In this document: piece by piece, positions 1 to 6,110 of the stretch
Layout of the letters: every line of letters starts with the position of its first letter
Numbering within the stretch: position 1 is the first letter of the stretch
DNA from: an uncultured Clostridia bacterium
GTDB taxonomy: Bacteria > Bacillota > Clostridia > Oscillospirales > Acutalibacteraceae
NCBI GenBank assembly: GCA_905236975.1
Contig: CAJOQU010000060.1
Coordinates: 1 to 9,020 of the forward strand
Direction: 5' to 3'
Length of the DNA stretch: 9,020 nucleotides
Notes under the pieces: model-generated
What the model saw: only the letters and a program-made list of their open reading frames with translations
What the model was told of the DNA's origin: nothing
The model's database searches: none
Made by a program: the position numbers and the translations under genes

Positions 1-522
1 GCCGGACAATTGCCAAATCAGCCAGCAGTCAATGGTGCCGAAAAGCAGGTCGCCCTGTTCGGCTTGTCGGCGGGCATTGGGAACGGTATCAAGAATCCAT
101 TTGATTTTGGTGGCGCTGAAATACGCGTCGATCGGAAGTCCTGTGGTTTGGCGGACGTGTTCCTCCAATCCATCCGCTTTCAACTGCTCACACAGTTTGG
201 CAGTGCGGCGGCATTGCCAAACGATCGCATTGCAGACCGGCTTGCCGGTGTGTTTGTTCCATACCACGGTGGTTTCACGCTGATTGGTGATTCCCACCGC
301 CGCGATCTCTTGGGGAGAGGCGCTGATATTATCCAGCGCCTGCTGTATGGCGGTTTGTTGGGCAGCCAAAATCTCCATAGGGTCATGCTCGACGAGGCCG
401 GGGGCAGGGTAATACTGATGAAATTCTTTTTGCCCGACCGAAACCGGGCGACCGCTTTTGTCAAACAAAACGGCACGGGCGCTGGTGGTGCCTTCATCAA
501 GCGATAAAATGTATTTTTTCAT
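1..522 (-). CDS. glpK: Glycerol kinase, N-terminal 174 codons (cut by window edge)
   Basis: Glycerol kinase transfers phosphate from ATP to glycerol, giving sn-glycerol 3-phosphate in the cytoplasm (FGGY sugar kinase family). Reading from ATG at 522 towards position 1, the frame stays open to the edge. The N-terminus carries the phosphate-binding loop DEGTTSARAV (residues 9-18), then PGLVEHDPMEI (41-51), the glycerol-contacting ITNQRETTVVW (78-88, Arg82-Glu83), NAIVWQCRRT (98-107), DAYFSATKIKWILD (132-145) and LLFGTIDCWLIW (159-170). All line up with the well-known GlpK pattern; full proteins are about 500 residues, so roughly the last two thirds are missing. The first loop has Glu10 where many GlpKs have Gln. 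An AGGAGG box at 537-532 lies 9 bases before the ATG. The gene follows alr in the same direction after 75 bases. The region holding the HPr-phosphorylated histidine of Firmicutes GlpK is outside the window. Confidence 0.95.
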   Translation of the reverse strand, partial: MKKYILSLDEGTTSARAVLFDKSGRPVSVGQKEFHQYYPAPGLVEHDPMEILAAQQTAIQQALDNISASPQEIAAVGITNQRETTVVWNKHTGKPVCNAIVWQCRRTAKLCEQLKADGLEEHVRQTTGLPIDAYFSATKIKWILDTVPNARRQAEQGDLLFGTIDCWLIWQLSG

Positions 523-591
523 GATGTCACGCCTCCTTGCAGACTAAAAGGGCAGAGGCCGGCCTTACAAAAAACGTTTCAAACCGGCGTT

Positions 592-1716
592 TTATTTTAA
601 AATCCTGGGTACACGGGCGGTCAGCCCGCACACAATCTCATAATTGATGGTGCCGCAAAGATCAGCCAACTGCTCAACCGGCAGCTCTTTGCCGAATAAG
701 GTCACCTCATCGCCGGGCCGGACAGATTGGACAGCGCTTACATCCACGCAGAATTGATCCATGCAAATGCGGCCGATCAGCGGGGCATCCTGCCCATGGA
801 TCACCACATGACCCCGTCCGGAAAGCAGGCGGGGGTAGCCGTCGGCATAGCCGGCGGTCACAGTGGCAACGGTCATATCCCGTGGGGCGGTAAAGGTTCT
901 GCCATAGCTGACTGTCTGCCCGGCTTTGATGGTCTTAACCATGGAAACAACCGATTTAAAGGTCATGACCGGCTGAAAATCTTCCGGTAAGGTCAAAGTG
1001 TGCGAGGGAGTCAGTCCATAAAGCAGAATGCCCGCACGGCAAAAATCCATGTGCTTCTCCGGGTCAAGACAACAGGCCGCCGAGTTGCAGCAATGGCGGA
1101 TTCGCGGCGGAAGCCCTTCGGCTTCAAAACGCTGAACAGCCGATGAAAAGCGGGCATATTGCGCGTCGGTAAAACCGTCTTCCTCCTGCTCGGTTCGGTC
1201 GGCTACCGCAAAATGTGTGAAAACGCCGTCAAATATAAAACCGGGCAGACGGGCGGCGGCAAGCGCATCCCGAAGGCCGCAAAGCGATTCGTCGCGGCAG
1301 TCAAACCCAATGCGCCCCATGCCGGTATCCAACTTAATGTGAACAGTCACCTTCACGCCATCCGTCACAGCCTGTTTGGATAAAGCAGCGGCGTAGTCCG
1401 GCGAAAAAACCGTTTGGATCAGATGATTGTGCGCAATCTGAGCCGCTGAAGCAGGCGGCGTGTAGCCTAAAATCAAAATCGGTTTGGTAATGCCGCAGTC
1501 GCGCAGAACCAAGGCCTCCTCTAAATTGGAGACGGCAAAGGCGTCTGCCCCGTGCTGCTGTAAAAGGGGAGCGATATCCCGCGCCGAATGACCGTAAGCG
1601 TCTGCCTTGACCACCGCCATTAGTTTGGCGTCGCCCGCACAGCGTTTGAGAATATGAAAATTATGTATAAGGGCGGAAGTATCGATCTCCGCCCAAGCTC
1701 TGCGTAAAAAGTTCAA
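592..1716 (-). CDS. alr: Alanine racemase (PLP-dependent)
   Basis: Interconverts L- and D-alanine with pyridoxal phosphate, supplying D-alanine for peptidoglycan. Counting from the chosen TTG start (374 residues, normal for the family): VVKADAYGHS at 35-44 holds the PLP lysine Lys37; HIKLDTGMGRIGF (126-138) holds Lys128, equivalent to the carbamylated lysine; CRAGILLYGL (226-235) has the PLP-pyridine arginine Arg227; TAGYADGYPR (287-296) has the second catalytic base Tyr290; RICMDQF (316-322) completes the active site. The frame extends upstream to 1812, but those residues overlap the preceding gene and do not look like Alr. TTG at 1716 is preferred because AGGTGA (1727-1722) sits 5 bases upstream. 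GTG at 1725 is an alternative (3 residues longer) but has no ribosome binding site. It lies 14 bases after the stop of the CmpB-like gene, suggesting translational coupling. A cysteine-rich patch (209-226) is unusual. Confidence 0.96.
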   Translation of the reverse strand: MNFLRRAWAEIDTSALIHNFHILKRCAGDAKLMAVVKADAYGHSARDIAPLLQQHGADAFAVSNLEEALVLRDCGITKPILILGYTPPASAAQIAHNHLIQTVFSPDYAAALSKQAVTDGVKVTVHIKLDTGMGRIGFDCRDESLCGLRDALAAARLPGFIFDGVFTHFAVADRTEQEEDGFTDAQYARFSSAVQRFEAEGLPPRIRHCCNSAACCLDPEKHMDFCRAGILLYGLTPSHTLTLPEDFQPVMTFKSVVSMVKTIKAGQTVSYGRTFTAPRDMTVATVTAGYADGYPRLLSGRGHVVIHGQDAPLIGRICMDQFCVDVSAVQSVRPGDEVTLFGKELPVEQLADLCGTINYEIVCGLTARVPRILK

Positions 1717-1721
1717 CTTTT

Positions 1722-1727
1722 TCACCT
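1722..1727 (-). promoter_or_regulatory. Ribosome binding site that decides the alr start
   Basis: On the minus strand AGGTGA is followed by AAAAG and then TTG at 1716, a 5-base spacing. The in-frame GTG at 1725 lies inside this motif and has only AT-rich sequence before it, so TTG is the better start. Seen in the sequence; not experimentally supported. Confidence 0.6.
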
Positions 1728-1730
1728 GCG

Positions 1731-2126
1731 TTATTGATTTTCTTTTTGTAACCGTTTGTTTACACGCCCCGCAAAGGGAATGCCGACAAGGCTTAACAGG
1801 ACCCATAGGCAAGAGTAGGGCGCGCAGATTTGACCGACCACGTTCAGGGGCATTTTACTGTAATCCCACACGTTTTTCTTTAAAATCAGGTTGAAGATCA
1901 CCCCGAAAATGAATTCGATGGCCGTGATAAAGCCGCTGCCGATCAGACTTTTGAACAACAGCCCGGCTTTTTTGAATTTTTCGCTGATTGCTCCGAAAAA
2001 CATGAAGCAAATACCGCCCGCACCCAGCATGGACCAGTGGGTATAACCGCGCCAAAGCACCTCGATCAATCCGTAACCGAAGGCGCCGACCCCGAAAAGC
2101 AACATGCGGTTTTTAACCTTTTCCAT
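1731..2126 (-). CDS. Small membrane protein, CmpB/PF06541 'putative ABC transporter' family
   Basis: A 131-residue integral membrane protein resembling the CmpB family (annotated 'putative ABC-transporter type IV'), whose biochemical function is not established to my knowledge. Recognised by EVLWRGYTHWSM (22-33), the Gly-rich GAGGICFMFFG (35-45), NVWDYSKMPLNVVGQIC (85-101) and a final hydrophobic stretch. Four likely membrane segments lie at about 8-25, 34-47, 59-82 and 98-118, followed by a basic tail (RVNKRLQKENQ) that is probably cytoplasmic. The frame also offers ATG at 2132 and GTG at 2135. I prefer ATG 2126 because GGTGA lies 5 bases upstream. The gene lies about 50 bases after the metallopeptidase and 14 bases before alr. 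A perfect inverted repeat spans the start region. No ATPase partner is seen nearby, so a transport role cannot be supported from context. Confidence 0.75.
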   Translation of the reverse strand: MEKVKNRMLLFGVGAFGYGLIEVLWRGYTHWSMLGAGGICFMFFGAISEKFKKAGLLFKSLIGSGFITAIEFIFGVIFNLILKKNVWDYSKMPLNVVGQICAPYSCLWVLLSLVGIPFAGRVNKRLQKENQ

Positions 2127-2132
2127 TTTCAT

Positions 2133-2152
2133 CACCGATCATAGTATCGGTG
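2133..2152 (-). promoter_or_regulatory. Hairpin overlapping the translation start of the CmpB-like gene
   Basis: Read on the minus strand, CACCGAT, a 6-base loop (ACTATG) and ATCGGTG form a perfect 7-bp stem. The 3' arm contains the GGTG of the only plausible Shine-Dalgarno sequence, and the start codon candidates at 2132 and 2126 follow immediately. In RNA it could mask the ribosome binding site; as DNA it could be an operator. No T-run follows, so it is not an intrinsic terminator. Confidence 0.45.
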
Positions 2153-2176
2153 AAAAGAGGCGCGTTTATGCAAGCA

Positions 2177-2869
2177 TTATTTTCGGCGATTGGAAAGTGA
2201 GATCAACCTTATCAATTGCATCAGCGAAACCAAAAGTCCCGCGACATAAGTCATAGCGGCGGCCGAAAGCACGCGTTTTGCACCGTTTACATCGGTTTCG
2301 TTTTGTAACAGTTGTTGATCGCGAATGGTTTCGATAGCGCGTCGGGAGGCGTTGAACTCAACCGGCAGTGTAACCAGTTGGAACAACACGGCGGCGCAGA
2401 AAAACAAAATGCCGAGGTTGAGCAAAAGCTCGAAATTAAAGAGAAACCCAAGTAATACCATCGGCAGTGCCAATTGGGAACCGATGTTGGCCACCGGCAG
2501 GATGGCGTTGCGCCATCGGATGGGGTTGTAATCCCGGTCATACTGTACGGCGTGACCGGCTTCGTGCGCGGCAACGCCCACAGCTGCAATGCTGTAAGAA
2601 TTGTACACCGAATCCGAAAGGCGAATCACATTGGCTTTAGGGTCATAATGATCGGTCAGATTGCCCGCGACGCGTTGGATTTGCACGCCGTATACGCCGT
2701 TGGCTTCCAGCACACGGCGGGCGGCCTCGGCGCCGTTCAGCGCGGCGGGTTGACCGGAATACCTGGAAAAGGTGGATTTCACCTTGAACTGTGCCCAAAT
2801 TGAGATGATAATGGCGGGCAGAACCAAAAAAAGATAAAGAGAATCAATACCGTAATAATATCCGCCCAA
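2177..2869 (-). CDS. Membrane zinc metallopeptidase, YugP-like (PF04298 type)
   Basis: A membrane-anchored predicted zinc protease of the YugP family; the substrate is unknown. Counting from TTG at 2869 it has 230 residues, close to B. subtilis YugP. The N-terminus YYYGIDSLYLFLVLPAII has a first membrane segment at about 9-25, followed by the family-typical SRYSGQPAALNGAEAARRVLEANG region (36-58), NLTDHYDPKANVIRLSDSVY (70-89), and the zinc-binding catalytic HEAGHAVQY (102-110). Further hydrophobic segments lie at about 122-145, 148-170 and 203-224. VEFNASRRA (170-178) after the membrane block may give the third metal ligand (inference). The frame runs upstream to 3013 but that part overlaps ychF. 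AAGGAG at 2883-2878, 8 bases before TTG, fixes the start, and no ATG lies near. It is 35 bases downstream of ychF, same direction. Confidence 0.88.
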   Translation of the reverse strand: MGGYYYGIDSLYLFLVLPAIIISIWAQFKVKSTFSRYSGQPAALNGAEAARRVLEANGVYGVQIQRVAGNLTDHYDPKANVIRLSDSVYNSYSIAAVGVAAHEAGHAVQYDRDYNPIRWRNAILPVANIGSQLALPMVLLGFLFNFELLLNLGILFFCAAVLFQLVTLPVEFNASRRAIETIRDQQLLQNETDVNGAKRVLSAAAMTYVAGLLVSLMQLIRLISLSNRRK

Positions 2870-2877
2870 TAGGATCA

Positions 2878-2883
2878 CTCCTT
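2878..2883 (-). promoter_or_regulatory. Ribosome binding site for the TTG start of the YugP-like gene
   Basis: AAGGAG on the minus strand, 8 bases upstream of TTG at 2869. It is the only strong ribosome binding site between the ychF stop and the first conserved residues (GGYYYGIDSLY), so it selects this non-ATG start over the long upstream extension that overlaps ychF. Confidence 0.75.
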
Positions 2884-2904
2884 TAAAAATTATTTTCAGC
2901 GTTT

Positions 2905-4008
2905 TTAAACGTTGAATCGGAACAGGACGATATCGCCGTCCTTCATGATATATTCCTTGCCTTCGCTTCGAACAAGGCCTTTTTCTTTGGCAATAACCAT
3001 ATTGCCGCCGCATTCGTCAATAAATTCACGGAAACCGATCACCTCAGCGCGTATAAAGCCGCGTTCAAAATCGGAATGGATTTTACCTGCCGCCTGCGGC
3101 GCTTTGGTGCCTTCTTTAATGGTCCAGGCGCGCACTTCCGGCTTTCCGGCGGTCAGGAAAGAAATCAGGCCTAAAAGGTGATAGCAAACCTGGATCATGC
3201 GGTCAAGGCCGGATCGCGCAAGACCTAAATCCTCTAAAAACATGGCTTTTTCCTCCGGCTCAAGACCGGATATTTCAGCCTCCAGCGCGGCGCAGATAGG
3301 CAAAATCTCGGCTTTTTCCTTTTCTGCCAACCGTTTTACGGCAAGATAATTTTCATTCTTTTCAATGTCATTTCGAAAATCGTCCTCACTCATGTTGCAG
3401 GCGTAAATGACCGGCTTGGCGGAAAGCAGCGGCGTGGTGTTTAAGACCTCTTGCTCGGTCTCGTCGGTGAGTTCAATGGAACGGGCGGGCAGACCGCTTT
3501 CCAGGTGCGCCAGCAGACGCCGCAAAAAATCCACTTCGCCCTGCAGTTTTTTGTCACCTTTTAAGGCTTTCGTCGTGCGGTCAAGGCGGCGTTGAACCAT
3601 TTCCATATCCGAAAAGATCAGCTCTAAATTGATGGTTTCAATATCGCGCAGGGGATCGACCGAGCCCTCCACATGGATAATGTCGTCGCTCTCAAAACAA
3701 CGAACCACATGAACGATGGCGTCCACCTCACGGATGTTCGACAAAAACTGGTTACCCAGCCCCTCTCCTTTTGAGGCTCCTTTGACAAGACCCGCAATGT
3801 CCACAAATTCGATCACCGCGGGCGTGAATTTATCAGGCGAATAAATCTCAGCCAGCTTTTCCAGCCGTTCATCCGGCACGCTGACCATGCCAACATTGGG
3901 TTCAATGGTGCAAAACGGGTAATTGGCCGATTGCGCCCCCGCATTGGTAATGGCGTTAAAAAGGGTGGATTTTCCCACGTTCGGCAGTCCTACCATGCCT
4001 AATTTCAT
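2905..4008 (-). CDS. ychF: Ribosome-associated P-loop ATPase YchF (OLA1 family)
   Basis: A universally conserved Obg-family P-loop protein of the cytoplasm that binds ribosomes and, in studied members, hydrolyses ATP in preference to GTP. At 367 residues it has full family length. The G1 loop is GLPNVGKST (7-15), G3 is DIAGLVKGAS (70-79, with a hydrophobic residue replacing the usual catalytic Gln, as in HAS-type GTPases), and the G4 position is NMSE (205-208) instead of NKxD, which is the family's reason for ATP preference. A helical/coiled-coil insert (about 125-172) and a C-terminal TGS domain (about 282-365, with AWTIKEGTKAPQAAGKIHSD and the closing MKDGDIVLFRFNV) complete it. AAGGA at 4024-4020 is 11 bases before ATG. 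It is first in the leftward set, with a consensus promoter directly upstream. Confidence 0.97.
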   Translation of the reverse strand: MKLGMVGLPNVGKSTLFNAITNAGAQSANYPFCTIEPNVGMVSVPDERLEKLAEIYSPDKFTPAVIEFVDIAGLVKGASKGEGLGNQFLSNIREVDAIVHVVRCFESDDIIHVEGSVDPLRDIETINLELIFSDMEMVQRRLDRTTKALKGDKKLQGEVDFLRRLLAHLESGLPARSIELTDETEQEVLNTTPLLSAKPVIYACNMSEDDFRNDIEKNENYLAVKRLAEKEKAEILPICAALEAEISGLEPEEKAMFLEDLGLARSGLDRMIQVCYHLLGLISFLTAGKPEVRAWTIKEGTKAPQAAGKIHSDFERGFIRAEVIGFREFIDECGGNMVIAKEKGLVRSEGKEYIMKDGDIVLFRFNV

Positions 4009-4043
4009 TGTTTTTACCGTCCTTATGATTGGTCTGATACCTC

Positions 4044-4072
4044 ATTATATCTCTTTGTGATCTACTTATCAA
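4044..4072 (-). promoter_or_regulatory. Sigma-A-type promoter of ychF
   Basis: On the minus strand, TTGATA (4072-4067), 17 bases, then TATAAT (4049-4044). This is 5/6 and 6/6 to the housekeeping consensus with ideal spacing. Transcription would begin near 4037, giving a leader of about 29 bases before the ychF ATG at 4008. It probably serves the whole leftward set, since no good promoter is seen between those genes. Confidence 0.8.
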
Positions 4073-4087
4073 GAAAAAAGTTGATAA
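4066..4087. promoter_or_regulatory. Inverted repeat (possible operator) over the ychF -35 box
   Basis: TTATCAA (4066-4072), 8 bases of purine-rich sequence, TTGATAA (4081-4087): a perfect 7+7 inverted repeat. The left arm is the ychF -35 hexamer in reverse, and the whole element lies between the two divergent promoters. The symmetry and position suit a dimeric DNA-binding regulator, but the arms are AT-rich and no known operator is matched, so chance is possible. Confidence 0.35.
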
Positions 4088-4103
4088 ATTGTAAGAAAAT
4101 GTT

Positions 4104-4132
4104 TTGCCTTTTGGTAAAAACTATATTATAAT
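4104..4132 (+). promoter_or_regulatory. Sigma-A-type promoter of the hprK operon
   Basis: TTGCCT (4104-4109), 17 bases, TATAAT (4127-4132): 4/6 and 6/6 to consensus with ideal spacing. The start of transcription would fall at about 4139-4141, immediately before the AGGAG ribosome binding site (4141-4145). It would drive hprK and, given the small gaps, probably all genes through dnaE. Confidence 0.72.
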
Positions 4133-4154
4133 AATGGCGTAGGAGCGTGATGGC

Positions 4155-5111
4155 ATGCGAACAAATTTTACAGTCTCGCTGGAAAAGATCATTTCAGAGT
4201 TCTCGTTGGAAATTTTAAATATGCCGGCGGACCCTGCCACTATTATGATCGTAACACCCGAAATTAACCGTCCGGGTTTGCATTTGGCCGGGTACTTTGA
4301 GTTTTTTGACGCCGACAGAATTCAGATTATCGGCAACAGTGAGCAGGGCTTTATGGCTCGTTTTACCCCCGAAAAAGAAGAATCCCGCTTGCGAGAGTTT
4401 TTCTCACGGAAGCCCTCGGCGGTTATTATTTGCCGTAATTTGGAACTGGGCGACCAATATGCCGAAATCGCCAGGGAATACGGCGTGCCGCTGCTGCGCA
4501 CCTCCGAGACGACCTCTAATTTCTCGGCGGCGTTGATTGCTTTTTTAAGCCTGCATTTAGCACCGAGGGTGACCCGCCACGGCGTTTTTGTAGAGGTCTA
4601 CGGCGAAGGAATCTTACTGCTTGGTGAAAGCGGCGTCGGAAAAAGCGAGACCGCCATTGAGCTTATCAAACGCGGGCACCGCCTGATTGCGGACGACGCG
4701 GTAGAGATCCGGCGGGTTTCCAATAAATCGCTGGTGGGCACCGCGCCCGATAATATCCGGCATTTTATTGAGCTTCGCGGCATAGGAATTATCAATGCCA
4801 GCCGTATTTTCGGCGCGGGCGCGGTCAAGCTGACCGAAAAGATCGATCTGGTGATCAATCTGGAGCCGTGGGATGTGAACAAATCCTACGACCGTATGGG
4901 GCTTGACAATCAGACGACCGATATTTTGGGTCTGAACATTCCTTCGCTGACCATTCCGGTCAAACCGGGGCGCAATCTGGCCGTTATCATTGAGGTCGCG
5001 GCCATGAACAGCCGCCAGAAAAAGCTGGGCTATAACGCGGCGCAAGACCTCTTGAAACGCCTCGGCATGGATGACGACGAATCAGAAAATCCGACAGTTC
5101 AACCGTTTTAA
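4155..5111 (+). CDS. hprK: HPr kinase/phosphorylase
   Basis: Bifunctional cytoplasmic enzyme that phosphorylates and dephosphorylates the regulatory serine (Ser46) of HPr in response to glycolytic metabolites, setting CcpA-dependent catabolite repression in Firmicutes. At 318 residues it is normal length. The N-terminal domain (about 1-130) has the family's NRPGLHLAGYFEFF (38-51) and LRTSETTSNFS (114-124). The catalytic domain shows RHGVFVEVYG (141-150, His142), the Walker A loop GESGVGKS (157-164), HRLIADDAVEI (175-185, with the paired aspartates), ELRGIGIINASRIFGAGAV (206-224) and the HprK signature near DNQTTDILGLNIPSLTIPV (251-269) with KPGRNLAVIIEVAAMN (270-285). ATG at 4155 follows AGGAG (4141-4145) by 9 bases. 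First gene of the rightward operon; 20 bases separate it from the glucokinase. Confidence 0.97.
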   Translation: MRTNFTVSLEKIISEFSLEILNMPADPATIMIVTPEINRPGLHLAGYFEFFDADRIQIIGNSEQGFMARFTPEKEESRLREFFSRKPSAVIICRNLELGDQYAEIAREYGVPLLRTSETTSNFSAALIAFLSLHLAPRVTRHGVFVEVYGEGILLLGESGVGKSETAIELIKRGHRLIADDAVEIRRVSNKSLVGTAPDNIRHFIELRGIGIINASRIFGAGAVKLTEKIDLVINLEPWDVNKSYDRMGLDNQTTDILGLNIPSLTIPVKPGRNLAVIIEVAAMNSRQKKLGYNAAQDLLKRLGMDDDESENPTVQPF

Positions 5112-5131
5112 AACATTGGGGAGTGTAACAT

Positions 5132-6091
5132 ATGTATAAATTAGGAATCGATCTCGGCGGCACCAACATTGTCGCCGGTGTGGTGGACGATCAATATCAC
5201 GTCGTGGCGACGGCTAAGGTGAAAACCAACATTCCGCGCCCGGCTGAGGACATTTTGGATGATATGGCCTTCGCGGCAAGACAGGCAGTTGAAAATGCGG
5301 GTCTGCAATTGTCCGACATTGATTCGATGGGCGTCGGCAGTCCCGGCGCGATCGATCCGGTGAACGGCGTGGTGGCGTATGCTAATAATTTAGGCTTTCG
5401 TCAAGTCCCCATGGCACAGATGTTAAAAGACCGCCTGGGGGTGGATTTTTACATTGAAAACGACGCGAATGCCGCGGCCTACGGGGAGTATATCGCCGGG
5501 GCGGGCAAGGGGACAAAGGATTTTATTGCCATTACCCTTGGCACCGGCGTCGGCGGCGGCGTGATCATAAACGGCAAGATTTATTCCGGCTCGAACTATG
5601 CGGGCGCGGAATTGGGTCATGTGGTCATCAATTCAGACGGGGAAATCTGCACCTGCGGTCGGCAGGGCTGTTGGGAGGCTTATGCCTCGGCCACGGCGTT
5701 GATTCGCCAAACCAAACAGGCCATGATTCGCTACCCGGGAACGGTTATGTGGAAACTCTGCGACGGCGAGCTTGAAAAGGTAAGCGGCATCACCGCGTTT
5801 GACGCCATGCGCGCCGGGGACGATGTCGGCCGCCGGGTGGTGGAACGCTATATTGAGTATGTGGCGATCGGTATTTCCAATACCATCAACATTTTCCAAC
5901 CGGATGTCCTTTGCATTGGGGGCGGTATCTCCAAAGAAGGGGATAACCTGATCGTACCCGTCAAGGCGTATGTAGAGGGCGATAACTATGCCCGTCATCT
6001 GTCTAAAAAAACCGAGATCAAAGCAGCGGCGTTGGGCAATGACGCAGGCCTGATCGGCGCGGCCTACCTTTGTGATCTTTACCGAAAATAA
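5132..6091 (+). CDS. glcK: ROK-family glucokinase
   Basis: ATP-dependent hexokinase of the ROK family, most likely phosphorylating glucose that enters without the PTS or comes from oligosaccharides. In 319 residues it shows the phosphate-1 loop GIDLGGTNIVAGVVD (5-19), GVGSPGAID (67-75), the catalytic aspartate in ENDANAAAYGEY (109-120, Asp111), ITLGTGVGGGVIINGKI (134-150), the sugar/zinc motif AELGHVVI (159-166, His163) and the zinc site CTCGRQGCWE (173-182, Cys173/175/180), then FQPDVLCIGGGIS near 253-265 and LGNDAGLIGAAYL at the end. The zinc cluster and GH pair mark a kinase rather than a ROK repressor, and there is no N-terminal helix-turn-helix. A GGGGAG box (5118-5123) precedes the ATG. 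Glucose specificity is inferred from family resemblance; mannose, N-acetylglucosamine or allose kinases look similar. It lies between hprK and murB. Confidence 0.9.
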   Translation: MYKLGIDLGGTNIVAGVVDDQYHVVATAKVKTNIPRPAEDILDDMAFAARQAVENAGLQLSDIDSMGVGSPGAIDPVNGVVAYANNLGFRQVPMAQMLKDRLGVDFYIENDANAAAYGEYIAGAGKGTKDFIAITLGTGVGGGVIINGKIYSGSNYAGAELGHVVINSDGEICTCGRQGCWEAYASATALIRQTKQAMIRYPGTVMWKLCDGELEKVSGITAFDAMRAGDDVGRRVVERYIEYVAIGISNTINIFQPDVLCIGGGISKEGDNLIVPVKAYVEGDNYARHLSKKTEIKAAALGNDAGLIGAAYLCDLYRK

Positions 6092-6097
6092 CTTCAC

Positions 6098-6102
6098 GGA
6101 GG
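6098..6102 (+). promoter_or_regulatory. Ribosome binding site that decides the murB start
   Basis: GGAGG, 8 bases upstream of ATG at 6111. The open frame begins earlier with GTG at 6072, but that codon lies inside the glucokinase gene and has no ribosome binding site. The ATG gives a protein of usual MurB length. Confidence 0.8.
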
Positions 6103-6110
6103 CGGCACGC

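Noticed and set aside
10..507. Plus-strand open frame of 165 codons across the left edge
   Set aside because: It lies entirely opposite the glycerol kinase coding sequence, whose motifs are unmistakable; the plus-strand product has no recognisable domain and no ribosome binding site.
556..565. Perfect 10-base palindrome AGGCCGGCCT upstream of glpK
   Set aside because: It has no loop and no partner element, and short GC palindromes are common. It could be a binding site but nothing supports that.
568..594. Possible terminator between alr and glpK (AAAACG...CGTTTTTT on the minus strand)
   Set aside because: The stem is only 6 bp with four A-T pairs and an 11-base loop, and it overlaps the alr stop codon. 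Too weak to call as an intrinsic terminator.
1717..1812. Upstream extension of alr to 1812 (406 residues)
   Set aside because: The extra residues overlap the end of the CmpB-like gene, look unlike Alr, and have no ribosome binding site.
1731..2126. True ABC transporter subunit
   Set aside because: The family name suggests it, but there is no ATPase or substrate-binding gene nearby and the protein itself only shows four membrane segments.
2870..3013. Upstream extension of the YugP-like gene into ychF
   Set aside because: The extension is a basic, low-quality sequence antiparallel to no family motif and overlaps the ychF C-terminus; TTG 2869 has a strong ribosome binding site.
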